A stretch of 64,000 nt of DNA from Rhodococcus sp. AW25M09 (GTDB lineage: Bacteria > Actinomycetota > Actinomycetes > Mycobacteriales > Mycobacteriaceae), in NCBI RefSeq assembly GCF_000333955.1, contig NZ_CAPS01000081.1:62001-126000 (forward strand), in the 5' to 3' direction. A model generated the notes under the pieces. The model was not told the origin of the DNA and ran no database searches. It saw nothing but the letters and a program-made list of their open reading frames with translations. Made by a program: the position numbers and the translations under genes. This document shows, one piece after another, positions 1 through 13,569 of this stretch (positions are counted from its first letter, which is position 1; each line of letters starts with the position of its first letter).

Positions 1-155
1 AAATGCATGTAATGCTCGACGACGGCGTCCAGACGCTCGGGCGGCACTCCGCGTCCGCGAGTGACGTTCTCCAGGAACGGGCGTACGTCGGCCGGCTGTT
101 CCGGTCCGCCGAACGAGAGCACCAACAGTGCGTCGAAGTCTCCAGGGGTGGTCAT
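1..155 (-). CDS. hemH: Ferrochelatase, N-terminal part (runs off the left edge)
   Basis: Only the first 51 codons are inside the window. The ATG is at 155-153 and the frame stays open to base 1. The peptide begins [19 protein letters not shown] and continues with [13 protein letters not shown], which is the characteristic N-terminus of actinobacterial ferrochelatase (iron or coproporphyrin chelation late in heme synthesis). Its place directly downstream of inhA matches the fabG1-inhA-hemH order of mycobacteria. A strong hairpin separates it from inhA, and a weak -10-like CACAAT lies exactly 6 nt before the ATG, so it may also have its own leaderless promoter (inference). The catalytic residues lie outside the window and cannot be checked. 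Confidence 0.88.
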   Translation of the reverse strand, partial: MTTPGDFDALLVLSFGGPEQPADVRPFLENVTRGRGVPPERLDAVVEHYMH

Positions 156-173
156 GATTCCATTGTGCCCCCG

Positions 174-208
174 TCGCAGACCGGTCCCCGAAGGGGTCCG
201 GTCTGCGA
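174..208. terminator. Strong hairpin between inhA and hemH
   Basis: An 11-bp perfect arm (TCGCAGACCGG with CCGGTCTGCGA), one T-T mismatch and four more pairs (CCCC/GGGG) around a GAA loop form a near-perfect inverted repeat. It lies after the inhA stop and ends 19 nt before the hemH start. There is no U-tract, as is usual in actinobacteria. It may be a terminator, an attenuator or an mRNA-stabilising element; sequence alone cannot decide. Confidence 0.6.
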
Positions 209-257
209 ACGAAACCTGCGGTGAGCCAGACCATATGCGGTTCCGCTCACCTCGGCG

Positions 258-1082
258 TCACATGTTGTCGGGCAGATACGTGTTGTGGCTGGCTCCACCG
301 TCGACGTAGATGATCGAGCCGGTGGTGCCGGGCAGCCAATCCGAGAGCAGAGCGACGATGGACTTCGCGACGACGGTCGGGTCGTTGACGTCCCATCCGA
401 TCGGTGCGGCACCGTCCCAGTAGACGTTGAGCTGGTTCATCTTGGCGGCATCATCGGTTGCCGTACCGGCGATCGCCTTGGCAGCGAGGGTCTTGATGGG
501 CCCGGCAGCAACCAGGTTGGAGCGAATTCGCTTGGCTGCTCCCACTTCCCGAGCTACGTAGCGATTGACGGATTCGAGTGCGGCCTTGGCCACGCCCATC
601 CAGTTGTAGTAAGGCATCGACGTGCGGGGGTCGAAGTCCATTCCGACGATGGAGCCACCCTCGTTCATGACCGGCAGCACTGCACGGGCCAGCGACGCGT
701 AGCTCCATGCCGAGATCTCGAACGCCTTCGCGGCATCGGGGCCGGGGCCGTCGAGGAACGGCTTCGCGTCCGGGCCCATCAAAGTGCGGGGCGCGAACGC
801 GATCGAATGCAGAACCCCGTCGATACCTTCGGGTGCCACTTCGCGGACCCGATCGGCCAACGCAGCGAGGTGCTCCTCGTTGGTGGCGTCGAGCTCGATC
901 GCCGGCGGCACCTCCTTGGGCAGACGCTGCGCGATGCGGTCGATGAGCCGGAGCCGATCGAACCCGGTGATGATCACCTTGGCACCCTGCTCCTGTGCCA
1001 TGGCCGCGGCGTGGAACGCGATGGAGGCGTCGGTGATGATGCCGGTGATCAGAATCGTCTTGCCTTCGAGCAATCCGCCCAT
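258..1082 (-). CDS. inhA: Enoyl-[ACP] reductase InhA (NADH)
   Basis: A 274-residue short-chain dehydrogenase that reduces 2-trans-enoyl-ACP in the FAS-II elongation cycle for mycolic acid precursors; in mycobacteria it is the isoniazid target. The protein starts [18 protein letters not shown] (glycine-rich NADH site), has HSIAFAP around residue 95, and carries the FabI-type active site [14 protein letters not shown], where the Tyr and Lys correspond to Tyr158/Lys165 of M. tuberculosis InhA. Length is normal (about 269 in M. tuberculosis). An AAGGAA stretch stands about 9 nt before the ATG. It lies 72 nt downstream of fabG1, with which it is probably co-transcribed. Confidence 0.96.
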   Translation of the reverse strand: MGGLLEGKTILITGIITDASIAFHAAAMAQEQGAKVIITGFDRLRLIDRIAQRLPKEVPPAIELDATNEEHLAALADRVREVAPEGIDGVLHSIAFAPRTLMGPDAKPFLDGPGPDAAKAFEISAWSYASLARAVLPVMNEGGSIVGMDFDPRTSMPYYNWMGVAKAALESVNRYVAREVGAAKRIRSNLVAAGPIKTLAAKAIAGTATDDAAKMNQLNVYWDGAAPIGWDVNDPTVVAKSIVALLSDWLPGTTGSIIYVDGGASHNTYLPDNM

Positions 1083-1154
1083 AGTGCTGTGTTCCTTACC
1101 TTCGAAGATGGAAATCTGTGACGATCAGTCGAAAAAGTTGTGCGAGAAAATCTC

Positions 1155-1943
<789 letters not shown>

Positions 1944-2936
1944 TCACGGCAATCTCTGCCGCATCACCAATGCCGAACCCAACCCCGACGAGATGAACAG
2001 CACCCCGAGAATCAACCACGGACGCGACGCGTCCCCGCGGGTTATCTCGAAGCCGATCTGTTCCTCCAAGGTGTCGTACACATCGCGGAGACCCTCGATC
2101 GACGAGGCAGTGAAGAAGCTGCCGCCGGACAGATCGGCAATCTCGCGCAGCGATGGATCGTCGACCGGCACCGGAACGCGTTCTGGGCCGCCCTGCCCAT
2201 CGATCTCGACCGAGCCGTAGCTCGTACCGAACGAGATCGTGGAGATGGGTACGCCCTTGTCCTTGGCGGCCCGCGCCGCGGTGTAGCCGCCGCGCGGGTC
2301 GTCGAGATTCTGCGGCACGGTCTGCTTACCGTCGGAGAGCAGCACGATGCGAGCAGGTGGCGCCGCGTCACCGCCGCCGAGTATCGCTCCGAGAGTGTCG
2401 ATCGACTGTAGCGAGGTGAAGATCGCCTCACCGGTGGCCGTTCGCTCGCTGAGCTGCAGTTTGTCGATCGCGGACTTGGTGGCCTCGCGATTGGCTGTTG
2501 GGGACACCAGGACGGACGCGGTGCCGGCGAACGCAACCAACCCGAGATTGATGCCAGGTGTCAGGCCTTCGGCGAAGGACTTCGCGGCGTCCTTCGCAGC
2601 GGCCAACCGGCTCGGCTCGACGTCGGTGGCCTCCATCGACAGCGACACGTCGATGACGAGCATGACGGTCGCTCGGTTGCGTGGGACACGCTCGTCCGCG
2701 GTAGGACCCGCGAGCGCGACGGTCAGAAACAGCAGACCGACCAAGACCAATGCCGTGGGCAGGTGTCGCAGCCGGTTCTGCCGCACCGGCGCAACGGACT
2801 CGAGCAGTTCCATGTTGGAGAAACGCAGAACGTGCTTCTGCTTGCGCCGCTGAACCCAGACATATCCGACCGTGAGCGCAATGACGACCAGGAGAAATCC
2901 GAGCCACCACGGCGACGCGAAATCGGTCAGGCTCAT
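1944..2936 (-). CDS. VWA-domain membrane protein (BatA-like, Rv1481 type)
   Basis: A 330-residue protein with an N-terminal transmembrane helix ([19 protein letters not shown], residues about 10-28), a second helix near residue 60 ([16 protein letters not shown]), a von Willebrand A domain with the MIDAS start [10 protein letters not shown] near residue 95, and a final C-terminal helix ([19 protein letters not shown]). It corresponds to Rv1481 of M. tuberculosis. It is the third member of a MoxR-DUF58-VWA set. Such sets are thought to act as chaperone-like assembly systems; the substrate here is unknown. Its ATG overlaps the DUF58 stop (ATGA). Confidence 0.88.
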   Translation of the reverse strand: MSLTDFASPWWLGFLLVVIALTVGYVWVQRRKQKHVLRFSNMELLESVAPVRQNRLRHLPTALVLVGLLFLTVALAGPTADERVPRNRATVMLVIDVSLSMEATDVEPSRLAAAKDAAKSFAEGLTPGINLGLVAFAGTASVLVSPTANREATKSAIDKLQLSERTATGEAIFTSLQSIDTLGAILGGGDAAPPARIVLLSDGKQTVPQNLDDPRGGYTAARAAKDKGVPISTISFGTSYGSVEIDGQGGPERVPVPVDDPSLREIADLSGGSFFTASSIEGLRDVYDTLEEQIGFEITRGDASRPWLILGVLFISSGLGSALVMRQRLP

Positions 2937-3931
2937 CGCGAACCCGCCCGAGCAGTATTGGTGAAACCGGATCCGATGGTGTGCCTGCGTGCAGTGACGA
3001 ACCGGACCACGTCGGCAATCCAGTCACCATCGGTACGTAGCGTCAATCGAGGTGCCCCGCACCTTCGAAGAGCCTTCTCCACGTCGTCGCGATGCGCGGC
3101 CGCAGCGCGCGCGAAGTCCGCACGTAGCCGTGGCGTAGTGCTGAATTCTCGAGTTCGGCCCGATTCCGGATCGTGCAACACCACGTCACCTACGTCGGGC
3201 AACGCGAGGTCCCGTGGGTCGAGTACTTCGACGGCCAACACATCGTGTCTGGCCGAGATGGCACGCAGCGACCGTTCCCAGTCGATGGGCCCGAGAAAGT
3301 CGCTGATCACCACGGCCATCCCTCGCCGACGTTCGGGTCGTCGTAGGGCTTCTATAGCCGCCCGGAGGTCTCCGCGCACACCGTCTGCCGCGGCGGGAGT
3401 CGTGGCGATGGCGCGGAGCATCGACTGTGTATGTACCCGGCCGCCCCGGGCCGGTATGCGAGTGGTGGTGGCACCGGTGGCCACCACCGCGCCGATACGA
3501 TTACCGCCGCCGCCGGACAGATGGGTGATAGCCGCCGAGGCCGCGACCGCGAGATCACGCTTCTCGCACCCGGTGGTGCCGAAATCGAGGCTGGCGGACA
3601 GATCGACAACGAGCCAGGTCTCGAGCTCGCGATCGGCTACGGACTGTCGCACGTGAGGATGCGTCGTACGCGCGGTCACCGACCAGTCCATTTGACGGAC
3701 GTCGTCGCCGGGCTGGTATTCCCGGGCGTCGCCGGGTTCGGAGCCGGGGCCGGGAATCAATCCGAGGTGGTCACCGTGCAGAACCCCATCGAGCCGTCGA
3801 CGCACCGTCAGTTCCAGGGTCCGCAGCGCTGCGGCCAGTTTCGGATCGCGAAGCTCACCCGATCGGAACGACGGCGGCCGGGAGACGACGGGACGGCCTC
3901 CTGCCGCGGGAGTGGTGTCGGATCCGTTCAC
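2933..3931 (-). CDS. DUF58-domain protein (Rv1480 type)
   Basis: A 332-residue protein with the DUF58 signature [23 protein letters not shown] around residues 75-95 and a VWA-like metal-site stretch DLSASLDFG near residue 130. DUF58 proteins usually sit between a MoxR ATPase and VWA proteins, as here. The precise biochemical role is not known. It starts with GTG whose GTGA overlaps the moxR stop, and its own stop overlaps the VWA start, so the three genes are tightly coupled. No signal peptide or clear membrane span is visible, so it is probably cytoplasmic. Confidence 0.88.
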   Translation of the reverse strand: MNGSDTTPAAGGRPVVSRPPSFRSGELRDPKLAAALRTLELTVRRRLDGVLHGDHLGLIPGPGSEPGDAREYQPGDDVRQMDWSVTARTTHPHVRQSVADRELETWLVVDLSASLDFGTTGCEKRDLAVAASAAITHLSGGGGNRIGAVVATGATTTRIPARGGRVHTQSMLRAIATTPAAADGVRGDLRAAIEALRRPERRRGMAVVISDFLGPIDWERSLRAISARHDVLAVEVLDPRDLALPDVGDVVLHDPESGRTREFSTTPRLRADFARAAAAHRDDVEKALRRCGAPRLTLRTDGDWIADVVRFVTARRHTIGSGFTNTARAGSR

Positions 3932-5277
3932 TGCCCCTGCGTACCGATCGACGATCCGTCACCGGACGGCTTTTGCAATGCCGGTGCCGGTTGTCCGAAC
4001 TGACCGCTTTGCGGGTGCTGCTGAGATCCGGGCTGCTGCGACGGCGGGACCTGTCCCTGGCCGGGAAACTGACCCGGAGCAGGGAACTGACCTGGCGCGG
4101 GAATCTGCCCCTGGGCCGGGTACTGCCCCTGCGGCCCGCTCGGGCGTCCGTCGAAGTGCGGGGCGTCCGAACCGGTTCCGCTGCTCTGCGGCATGGGAAC
4201 CGCCTGCGGGGACACTTGCGGCAGACCTACGGTCTGCAGCACCCGTGAGATCACCGTCTCCGGCGTCACCTCGTCCGCCAGTGCGTCGTAGGACAACACC
4301 AGACGGTGCCGGAGCACGTCGGGAATGACCTCGAGCACGTCCTGCGGGACCACGTAGTCGCGACCCCGAAGCAGTGCCAGCGCCCTCGAGGCCGCGATGA
4401 TGCCGAGCGTCGCTCGCGGCGACGCGCCGTAGGCAATCCAGTTGGCCACATCGTCCAGACCGAACTGTTCTGGGGTACGCGTGGCGGCAATGACCCGCAC
4501 CACGTAGTCGACGAGCGCGTGGTGCACGAACACCGAGCTGGCCAGGTTCTGTAGCCGAACCAGCTCGACCGGGTCGAGAATCTGCTTCGGCGCGGGTGCC
4601 TTGACGCCCATCCGATAGACGATCTCGCGTTCTTCCTCCACCGTGGGGTAGTCGACGATGATCTTGAACAGAAATCTGTCGCGCTGAGCCTCTGGAAGCG
4701 GATAGACGCCCTCGTTCTCGATGGGGTTCTGCGTCGCCATCACCAGGAACGGATCGGGCATCGGGAACGTCTTGCCACCGATGGTCACGTGCCGCTCGGC
4801 CATGACCTCGAGTAGTGCCGACTGCACTTTGGCCGGTGCGCGGTTTATCTCGTCGGCCAGCACGAAGTTGGCCACAACGGGGCCGAGTTCGGTGTCGAAT
4901 TCCTCCCTGCCCTGACGGTAGATGCGGGTGCCGACGAGGTCGGTCGGCACCAGGTCGGGAGTGAACTGGACTCGCGAGAACGTGCCGCCCACGACGCGTG
5001 CGAAGGTCTCGACGGCAAGGGTCTTGGCAACGCCGGGAACACCCTCGAGCAGTACGTGTCCGCGGGCGAGCAGACCGACCAGGATTCGCTCGACCAGCCG
5101 ATCCTGACCGACGATCACCCGCTTGACCTCGTACACGGCCTTCTCCAGGAGCTGAACGTCCTGTGCCAGGCCTGGGCTGTCCACGCGCTTCGGCTCCCCA
5201 CCCTGTGGATTCGGTGTCGAGGTCTCGACTGGCGTCGACTCCTCGTCGTTCGAAATCCGGCCGTCACGTGATGTCAC
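3928..5277 (-). CDS. moxR: MoxR-family AAA+ ATPase
   Basis: A 449-residue ATPase with Walker A GVPGVAKT near residue 82, Walker B FVLADEINRAP near 140, and the sensor stretch ATQNPIENEG. It corresponds to MoxR1 (Rv1479). After the AAA+ core (ending near residue 370) there is an odd tail of about 80 residues rich in Gly, Gln and Pro, with repeated GQxPAPGQFP-like units, likely disordered. I chose GTG 5277; TTG 5280 precedes it directly. It leads the MoxR-DUF58-VWA set and lies 151 nt downstream of ripA. Confidence 0.9.
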   Translation of the reverse strand: MTSRDGRISNDEESTPVETSTPNPQGGEPKRVDSPGLAQDVQLLEKAVYEVKRVIVGQDRLVERILVGLLARGHVLLEGVPGVAKTLAVETFARVVGGTFSRVQFTPDLVPTDLVGTRIYRQGREEFDTELGPVVANFVLADEINRAPAKVQSALLEVMAERHVTIGGKTFPMPDPFLVMATQNPIENEGVYPLPEAQRDRFLFKIIVDYPTVEEEREIVYRMGVKAPAPKQILDPVELVRLQNLASSVFVHHALVDYVVRVIAATRTPEQFGLDDVANWIAYGASPRATLGIIAASRALALLRGRDYVVPQDVLEVIPDVLRHRLVLSYDALADEVTPETVISRVLQTVGLPQVSPQAVPMPQSSGTGSDAPHFDGRPSGPQGQYPAQGQIPAPGQFPAPGQFPGQGQVPPSQQPGSQQHPQSGQFGQPAPALQKPSGDGSSIGTQGQ

Positions 5278-5428
5278 CAAGAATTCACCGCTTTCAGTCG
5301 ATCATCGTCGGGCGTGTGTCGATACCGCCGCAACCAACTATTCCAGGTGATCGCCGAGAGTGCCGAAAGGCACCCCCGGGCGAGCAAGAGTGGGGCCTGC
5401 GGAACGACCCGGAAATACCGGCTGTTGC

Positions 5429-6961
5429 TCAGGACACCATTCGCACGGCGTACGGCGTCATGCCGCTGTATCGCACGTCGGACACCTTGACCACCGAGCC
5501 CGACTGCGGAGCTTCGAGCATCTTGCCGTTGCCGAGGTAGAGGGCGACGTGCTGGCTGGCGTTGGGGCCGTAGAAGATCATGTCGCCGCGCTTCATGTCC
5601 GAGGACGGAACTTGCTTGCCGGCCGTGTATTGGTATCCGGTGTAGTGGGGCAGCGAAATTCCGAGGCCGGCGAATGCGTAGATCATCAGGCCCGAGCAGT
5701 CGAAGCCGACTTTGTTGTAGTCGCCGTAGCTGTCTGCGACACCGCCGTCCCTGATGCCCTTGGTCGGTCCGTTCTCGTCACCGCCGCCCCAGGAGTAGGG
5801 CACCCCCAGCTGGCTCATTCCGCGGTCGATTGCCAATTCCACTGCCGCGCTGCCGGTCACCGACGGCGTTGTGGACGTCTTCGGCTTGGTAGGACTGGGC
5901 TTGGAAGTACTGGGCTTGGTGGGCGTGACCGGAGTAGTTCCGGTCGAGCTGTTCGAGTCTGTGGTGGCACTCGAATCGTCGTCGACGTCGACGTGTGATC
6001 GCTGGCCTTCGGCAATGGCCGCTGCACGCTGCTGCGCCGCGAGGTTGGCCGATACCCGGGCAGCAGCCTGTACGGCGGCTTCCCGCGCCGCGGCAGTTGC
6101 TGCGGCGACCGCCGCGTCCTCCGCTGCCTTCTGATTTTCCCAGTCGCCGTAAGCCGCCCGCTGATCCTGCAGGCCTGCCACGTCGGTTCGCGCGATATCG
6201 AGCTCGGTTTGCGCTGCGTCCCGCGCAGACTCGATGGCAGCTTTCCGATCGGCCTCGGCCTGCAGTGCCGCCTGCGCCTCTGCGATGGCCTGCTCGGCCT
6301 CGGCCTTCTTGGTCTCGGCCTCGGACGCCGCAGCATCGGCCTGCTGCTTGGAATCTCGTGCCGCCGAATCACGATTCGCCTGCTCGGTGCGTGCTCTTTG
6401 CAAGCCGTCGAGTACTGCGTTCTGGCTGTTGGAGAGCACCTTGAGCACTTGGGCGCGGTCGAGGATGTCATCCGGTCCACTCGAACCGAGGAACGACGCC
6501 ATGGACGCGACTCCGGAACCCTGGGTGTAGCTGGACTTCGCGAACTCGTCGAACTTGCGTTGGGCCGCCTGAATCTGGGTGCCGGCATCTGCAAGGGCCT
6601 GCTGGGCTGCACTCACCACCGCAGCAGCGACATCGGCTGCGTCGCGCGCATTCTGCAGATCGACCAAGGCCTTGTTGACACCTTCTCGCTTCGAGGCGAC
6701 CTCGTCGTCGAGTTGCGCGAGCTGCTGATTCGCGGACGCGATCGAGTCGATCAGCTGGCCTACCTGGCCCAGCCGTGAATCGACTGCGCTTCCTGCCGCG
6801 GCGAGGTCGTTGTCCGACGGGTTGGGCGGCGGCGGTGGCACTGCGGCGGCGACCCCGGGCAGCGCTGCCGTCAGCGCGAGTACGAGGCCTGCGCCTACCA
6901 GGACGAATCGGGTACGGACGAGCGCTCTGCGGCGGATGCCGCGAACTGGACGTCGGCTCAC
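5429..6961 (-). CDS. ripA: NlpC/P60 peptidoglycan endopeptidase RipA
   Basis: A 510-residue secreted D,L-endopeptidase that cuts peptide stems of peptidoglycan; RipA is needed for daughter-cell separation in mycobacteria. An Arg-rich N-terminus and hydrophobic segment (RFVLVGAGLVLALTAALPG) form a signal peptide. A long Ala/Gln/Glu-rich coiled coil follows (about 45-325), then a Ser/Thr/Pro/Lys linker, then the NlpC/P60 domain with catalytic Cys in GFDCSGL, His in SQHVALYLG and a polar residue in LEAPQSG. GTG 6961 is preferred because AGGGAG lies 6 nt upstream. M. tuberculosis has ripA and ripB in tandem; only one copy is present here. Confidence 0.92.
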   Translation of the reverse strand: MSRRPVRGIRRRALVRTRFVLVGAGLVLALTAALPGVAAAVPPPPPNPSDNDLAAAGSAVDSRLGQVGQLIDSIASANQQLAQLDDEVASKREGVNKALVDLQNARDAADVAAAVVSAAQQALADAGTQIQAAQRKFDEFAKSSYTQGSGVASMASFLGSSGPDDILDRAQVLKVLSNSQNAVLDGLQRARTEQANRDSAARDSKQQADAAASEAETKKAEAEQAIAEAQAALQAEADRKAAIESARDAAQTELDIARTDVAGLQDQRAAYGDWENQKAAEDAAVAAATAAAREAAVQAAARVSANLAAQQRAAAIAEGQRSHVDVDDDSSATTDSNSSTGTTPVTPTKPSTSKPSPTKPKTSTTPSVTGSAAVELAIDRGMSQLGVPYSWGGGDENGPTKGIRDGGVADSYGDYNKVGFDCSGLMIYAFAGLGISLPHYTGYQYTAGKQVPSSDMKRGDMIFYGPNASQHVALYLGNGKMLEAPQSGSVVKVSDVRYSGMTPYAVRMVS

Positions 6962-7400
6962 AAATGTCTCCCTCGGGTCCGGCAATCAGTCGGGTCCGAG
7001 TCGAACCGTCGTGCCGCCGAGGTGCTCCACGTCCTCCACCCCGATCGCAGGTGACGGTGAGCGGTCTCGCCGGGCGGGAAAGAAACGCGCAGCGACACGA
7101 CAGGTGTGGACCACGTCAGTCACACCCGAAGCAGTGGCCTCCCGAGTTCCCCACGGACGACACCCTGCCTTCTGCGACACTCCTTCCCCAGCAGTGCCAA
7201 TGGCACCGTACGACACTTCGCACCCTAAAGAAACTCCAGTCACAAATGACACATTTGTGATTTCACCAGGCACAACGCTGTGAACTCGGGGTTTACCGGA
7301 AACAATTTTTCCGACTTTTTCGACCGACCCCGGGCTCGGATCGAGAACGACTCGCACGATGCGTCCGTCGGTCAACCGAACGACACGACGGCCCGCCGGT
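6962..7400. other. Gene-free interval upstream of ripA
   Basis: About 440 bp with no convincing gene. An open minus-strand frame (6986-7375) has no recognisable protein character. The interval holds an AT-richer core (7225-7320) with a 9-3-9 palindrome and a small GTGCC-AAT-GGCAC hairpin at 7194-7206. It is probably the ripA promoter and a long 5' leader. I saw no recognisable c-di-AMP (ydaO) riboswitch core. Confidence 0.5.
7240..7260. promoter_or_regulatory. Perfect 9-3-9 palindrome in the ripA upstream region
   Basis: TCACAAATG, then ACA, then CATTTGTGA form a perfect inverted repeat. The plus strand also contains GTCACA and GACACA 9 nt apart, a direct-repeat layout like reported MtrA sites. 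MtrA is known to control ripA in mycobacteria, so this is a candidate MtrA or other operator; the match is by eye only. Confidence 0.4.
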
Positions 7401-7940
7401 TCAGCTGTCGCCGGAGCCGCTACGTGCGTGATCCGTCGTCGCCGCAGAGCGGTACCTGCGTGCCTTGACGGCAGCTGTCAGCGTTGCGACGGCGGCGACG
7501 GCGACAACCAGACCGCCGGTGAGCAGACCCCACGGCGTCTGATCCTCGACGAGTGTGTCGACGAAGTTGTCGGCAGCAACGACGTGATTGCCGGTATAGG
7601 TGCGGTCCTGGCCTGCTTCGAGGGTCACCCGGCTGATGGAATCGCTGAACGTACCGACCTGCCCAGGGCTCAGCACGAGGACGGTACCGCCGTCACGTGC
7701 ACCGACGGCAGTGGCGAGATCGCGCAGTTGGGAGTCGTGACGCGGTTCGTTCGGCACGATCACGATGCTCAGATCGATGCCGTGATCATCGGCGCGGGCC
7801 ACTGCATCGGACAACCCTGCTTCCTCGTCGGCGGGTGCGCTCACGCCGGACTCGCGGACCGTGGCGACGATGCTGTCGACGTCCACACCTGCCGGGATAT
7901 CGGTGGCAAATGGGGAAACGGCGTGAATCGGCTCAGGCAT
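7401..7940 (-). CDS. Single-pass membrane protein (Rv1476 type, DUF6676-like)
   Basis: A 179-residue protein with a soluble N-terminal part of about 130 residues and one hydrophobic helix near residues 138-160 (WGLLTGGLVVAVAAVATLTAAV), followed by a short basic tail. It occupies the place of Rv1476, between acn and ripA in mycobacteria. The N-terminal part has a TPM-like feel (DDHGIDLSIVIVPNEP, LATAVGARDGGTVLVLSPGQ), but I cannot assign a function. It is transcribed away from acn and towards ripA, so a link to envelope processes is possible but unproven. Confidence 0.8.
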   Translation of the reverse strand: MPEPIHAVSPFATDIPAGVDVDSIVATVRESGVSAPADEEAGLSDAVARADDHGIDLSIVIVPNEPRHDSQLRDLATAVGARDGGTVLVLSPGQVGTFSDSISRVTLEAGQDRTYTGNHVVAADNFVDTLVEDQTPWGLLTGGLVVAVAAVATLTAAVKARRYRSAATTDHARSGSGDS

Positions 7941-8122
7941 CTCTCGTCCAGTCGGTAGGAACCAGTCGCGTCGAACCCTACGTCACCGTCCGGCCCTGGC
8001 CGGGTAGGCCTGCGGCCCCCGTGCCGGTTCTGAGGTCGCCCTTCATTGCGCGTCGCGGAGCACTACGTGAGGATCGTCATGCGGGTTGGTCTCTCGACAC
8101 TCCTGGAGATCCGAACCGCAGG

Positions 8123-8150
8123 TTTCACAGGACAAGCGTACTGTTAGACT
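8123..8150 (+). promoter_or_regulatory. acn promoter with AcnR operator
   Basis: CAGGACAAGCGTACTG at 8128-8143 fits, at every fixed base, the AcnR consensus reported for Corynebacterium glutamicum (CAGNAC-N3-C-GTACTG). It lies between a -35-like TTTCAC (8123-8128) and a -10-like TAGACT (8145-8150), where a repressor would block RNA polymerase. The acn start lies about 138 nt further on, so the mRNA would have a leader. The regulator gene acnR follows acn, which supports autoregulated control of aconitase. Confidence 0.75.
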
Positions 8151-8287
8151 TCCATCGAGACACTGACCGAACGTCCGCCTCGAACTCTCGGTCCCGAGAA
8201 TCGAAGCCGAGACCCTCGGTCAGCGCCTCGCTTCAACCGTCGACACAGCCCCGTCGGCGGTGTGCCGCATAGACGAGTGGAGCTGAA

Positions 8288-11098
<2,811 letters not shown>

Positions 11099-11126
11099 GT
11101 GCACGTCGTCTGACGTGTGCCTCGCA

Positions 11127-11172
11127 CGGCGATGGGCCCGGAACCGAGAACGTGTTTCCGGGCCCATCGCCG
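11127..11172 (+). terminator. Hairpin between acn and acnR
   Basis: A perfect 17-bp stem (11127-11143 with 11156-11172, outer bases CGGCGATGGGCCCGGAA) around a 12-nt loop lies 28 nt after the acn stop and 39 nt before acnR. There is no U-tract. It may terminate most acn transcripts and leave low read-through into acnR, or stabilise the acn mRNA 3' end. Confidence 0.7.
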
Positions 11173-11211
11173 TATCGGTCGGGGCCTTCCACCGAAAGTA
11201 GGAATCGACAC

Positions 11212-11778
11212 GTGCCCAAGGTCAGCGAAGACCACCTGGCCGCCCGCCGGAGCGAAATTCTCGATGGTGCCCGCAAATGTTTCGGCGAGTTCGGCTACGA
11301 AGGCGCGACGGTGCGACGTCTCGAAGAGGCCACCGGCCTGTCGCGCGGAGCGATTTTCCACCACTTCAAGGACAAAGACGGTCTCTTCCTTGCGCTGGCA
11401 GAGGAAGACGCCCGTCGCATGGCAGAGGTTGCTGCGTCCCAGGGCCTGGTCCAGGTGATGCGAGACATGCTGGCACAACCCGAGCAATTCGAGTGGCTCG
11501 GTACCCGGCTGGAGATCACCCGTCGATTACGAACCGACGCCGATTTCCGGACCGGCTGGGCCGAGCGGTCGGCCGAGCTGACCGACGCGACCCTCGGCCG
11601 ACTGGAGCGCCAGAAGACGGCCGGAAAACTGCGTGACGACGTACCCAACGACGTCCTGGCCGACTATCTGGATCTCGTCCTCGACGGACTGGTGGCCCGC
11701 ATCGCGTCCGGACAGGGTGGATCGAATCTGGCGGCCATTCTCGATCTGGTCGAAGAATCGGTCCGCCGGCGAGAGTGA
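11212..11778 (+). CDS. acnR: TetR-family repressor of aconitase AcnR
   Basis: A 188-residue TetR regulator, the same length as AcnR of C. glutamicum. The N-terminal helix-turn-helix reads ARKCFGEFGYEGATVRRLEE followed by ATGLSRGAIFHHFKDKDGLF. The C-terminal part is the ligand/dimer domain; in C. glutamicum it senses citrate and magnesium. The GTG at 11212 is preferred: an upstream extension of the frame would be read through the hairpin between acn and acnR. Context (downstream of acn, operator in the acn promoter) supports the name. It ends 4 nt from the convergent ABC-F gene. Confidence 0.92.
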   Translation: MPKVSEDHLAARRSEILDGARKCFGEFGYEGATVRRLEEATGLSRGAIFHHFKDKDGLFLALAEEDARRMAEVAASQGLVQVMRDMLAQPEQFEWLGTRLEITRRLRTDADFRTGWAERSAELTDATLGRLERQKTAGKLRDDVPNDVLADYLDLVLDGLVARIASGQGGSNLAAILDLVEESVRRRE

Positions 11779-11782
11779 TCCG

Positions 11783-13414
<1,632 letters not shown>

Positions 13415-13556
13415 GCGTGAGCTCCTAGCGATTGCCGAACAAAACCGTTGCCCGTCGAGCGACGAGCGAACACAGGTGCGTCGAAGGCCGACACAGCAAA
13501 CCTCCATTTTAGCTCAGAATCGACGTGCCTTACCCCAGGAACGACGGTGACACCGG

Positions 13557-13562
13557 TAACGT
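13557..13562 (+). promoter_or_regulatory. -10 box for a probably leaderless SDR transcript
   Basis: TAACGT lies 7 nt before the ATG at 13570, the spacing expected for leaderless actinobacterial mRNAs. No clear -35 element is visible. Confidence 0.4.
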
Positions 13563-13569
13563 CTGATCG

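Noticed and set aside
6962-7330. A c-di-AMP (ydaO/yuaA) riboswitch before ripA
   Set aside because: Expected from actinobacterial NlpC/P60 genes, but I could not find the conserved core segments on the minus strand.
6986-7375. A 129-codon minus-strand frame upstream of ripA
   Set aside because: No family resemblance, crosses the AT-rich promoter-like core, and ends just where ripA translation begins.
11152-11211. Longer N-terminus for AcnR
   Set aside because: It would start inside the acn-acnR hairpin; GTG 11212 gives the 188-residue length of known AcnR.
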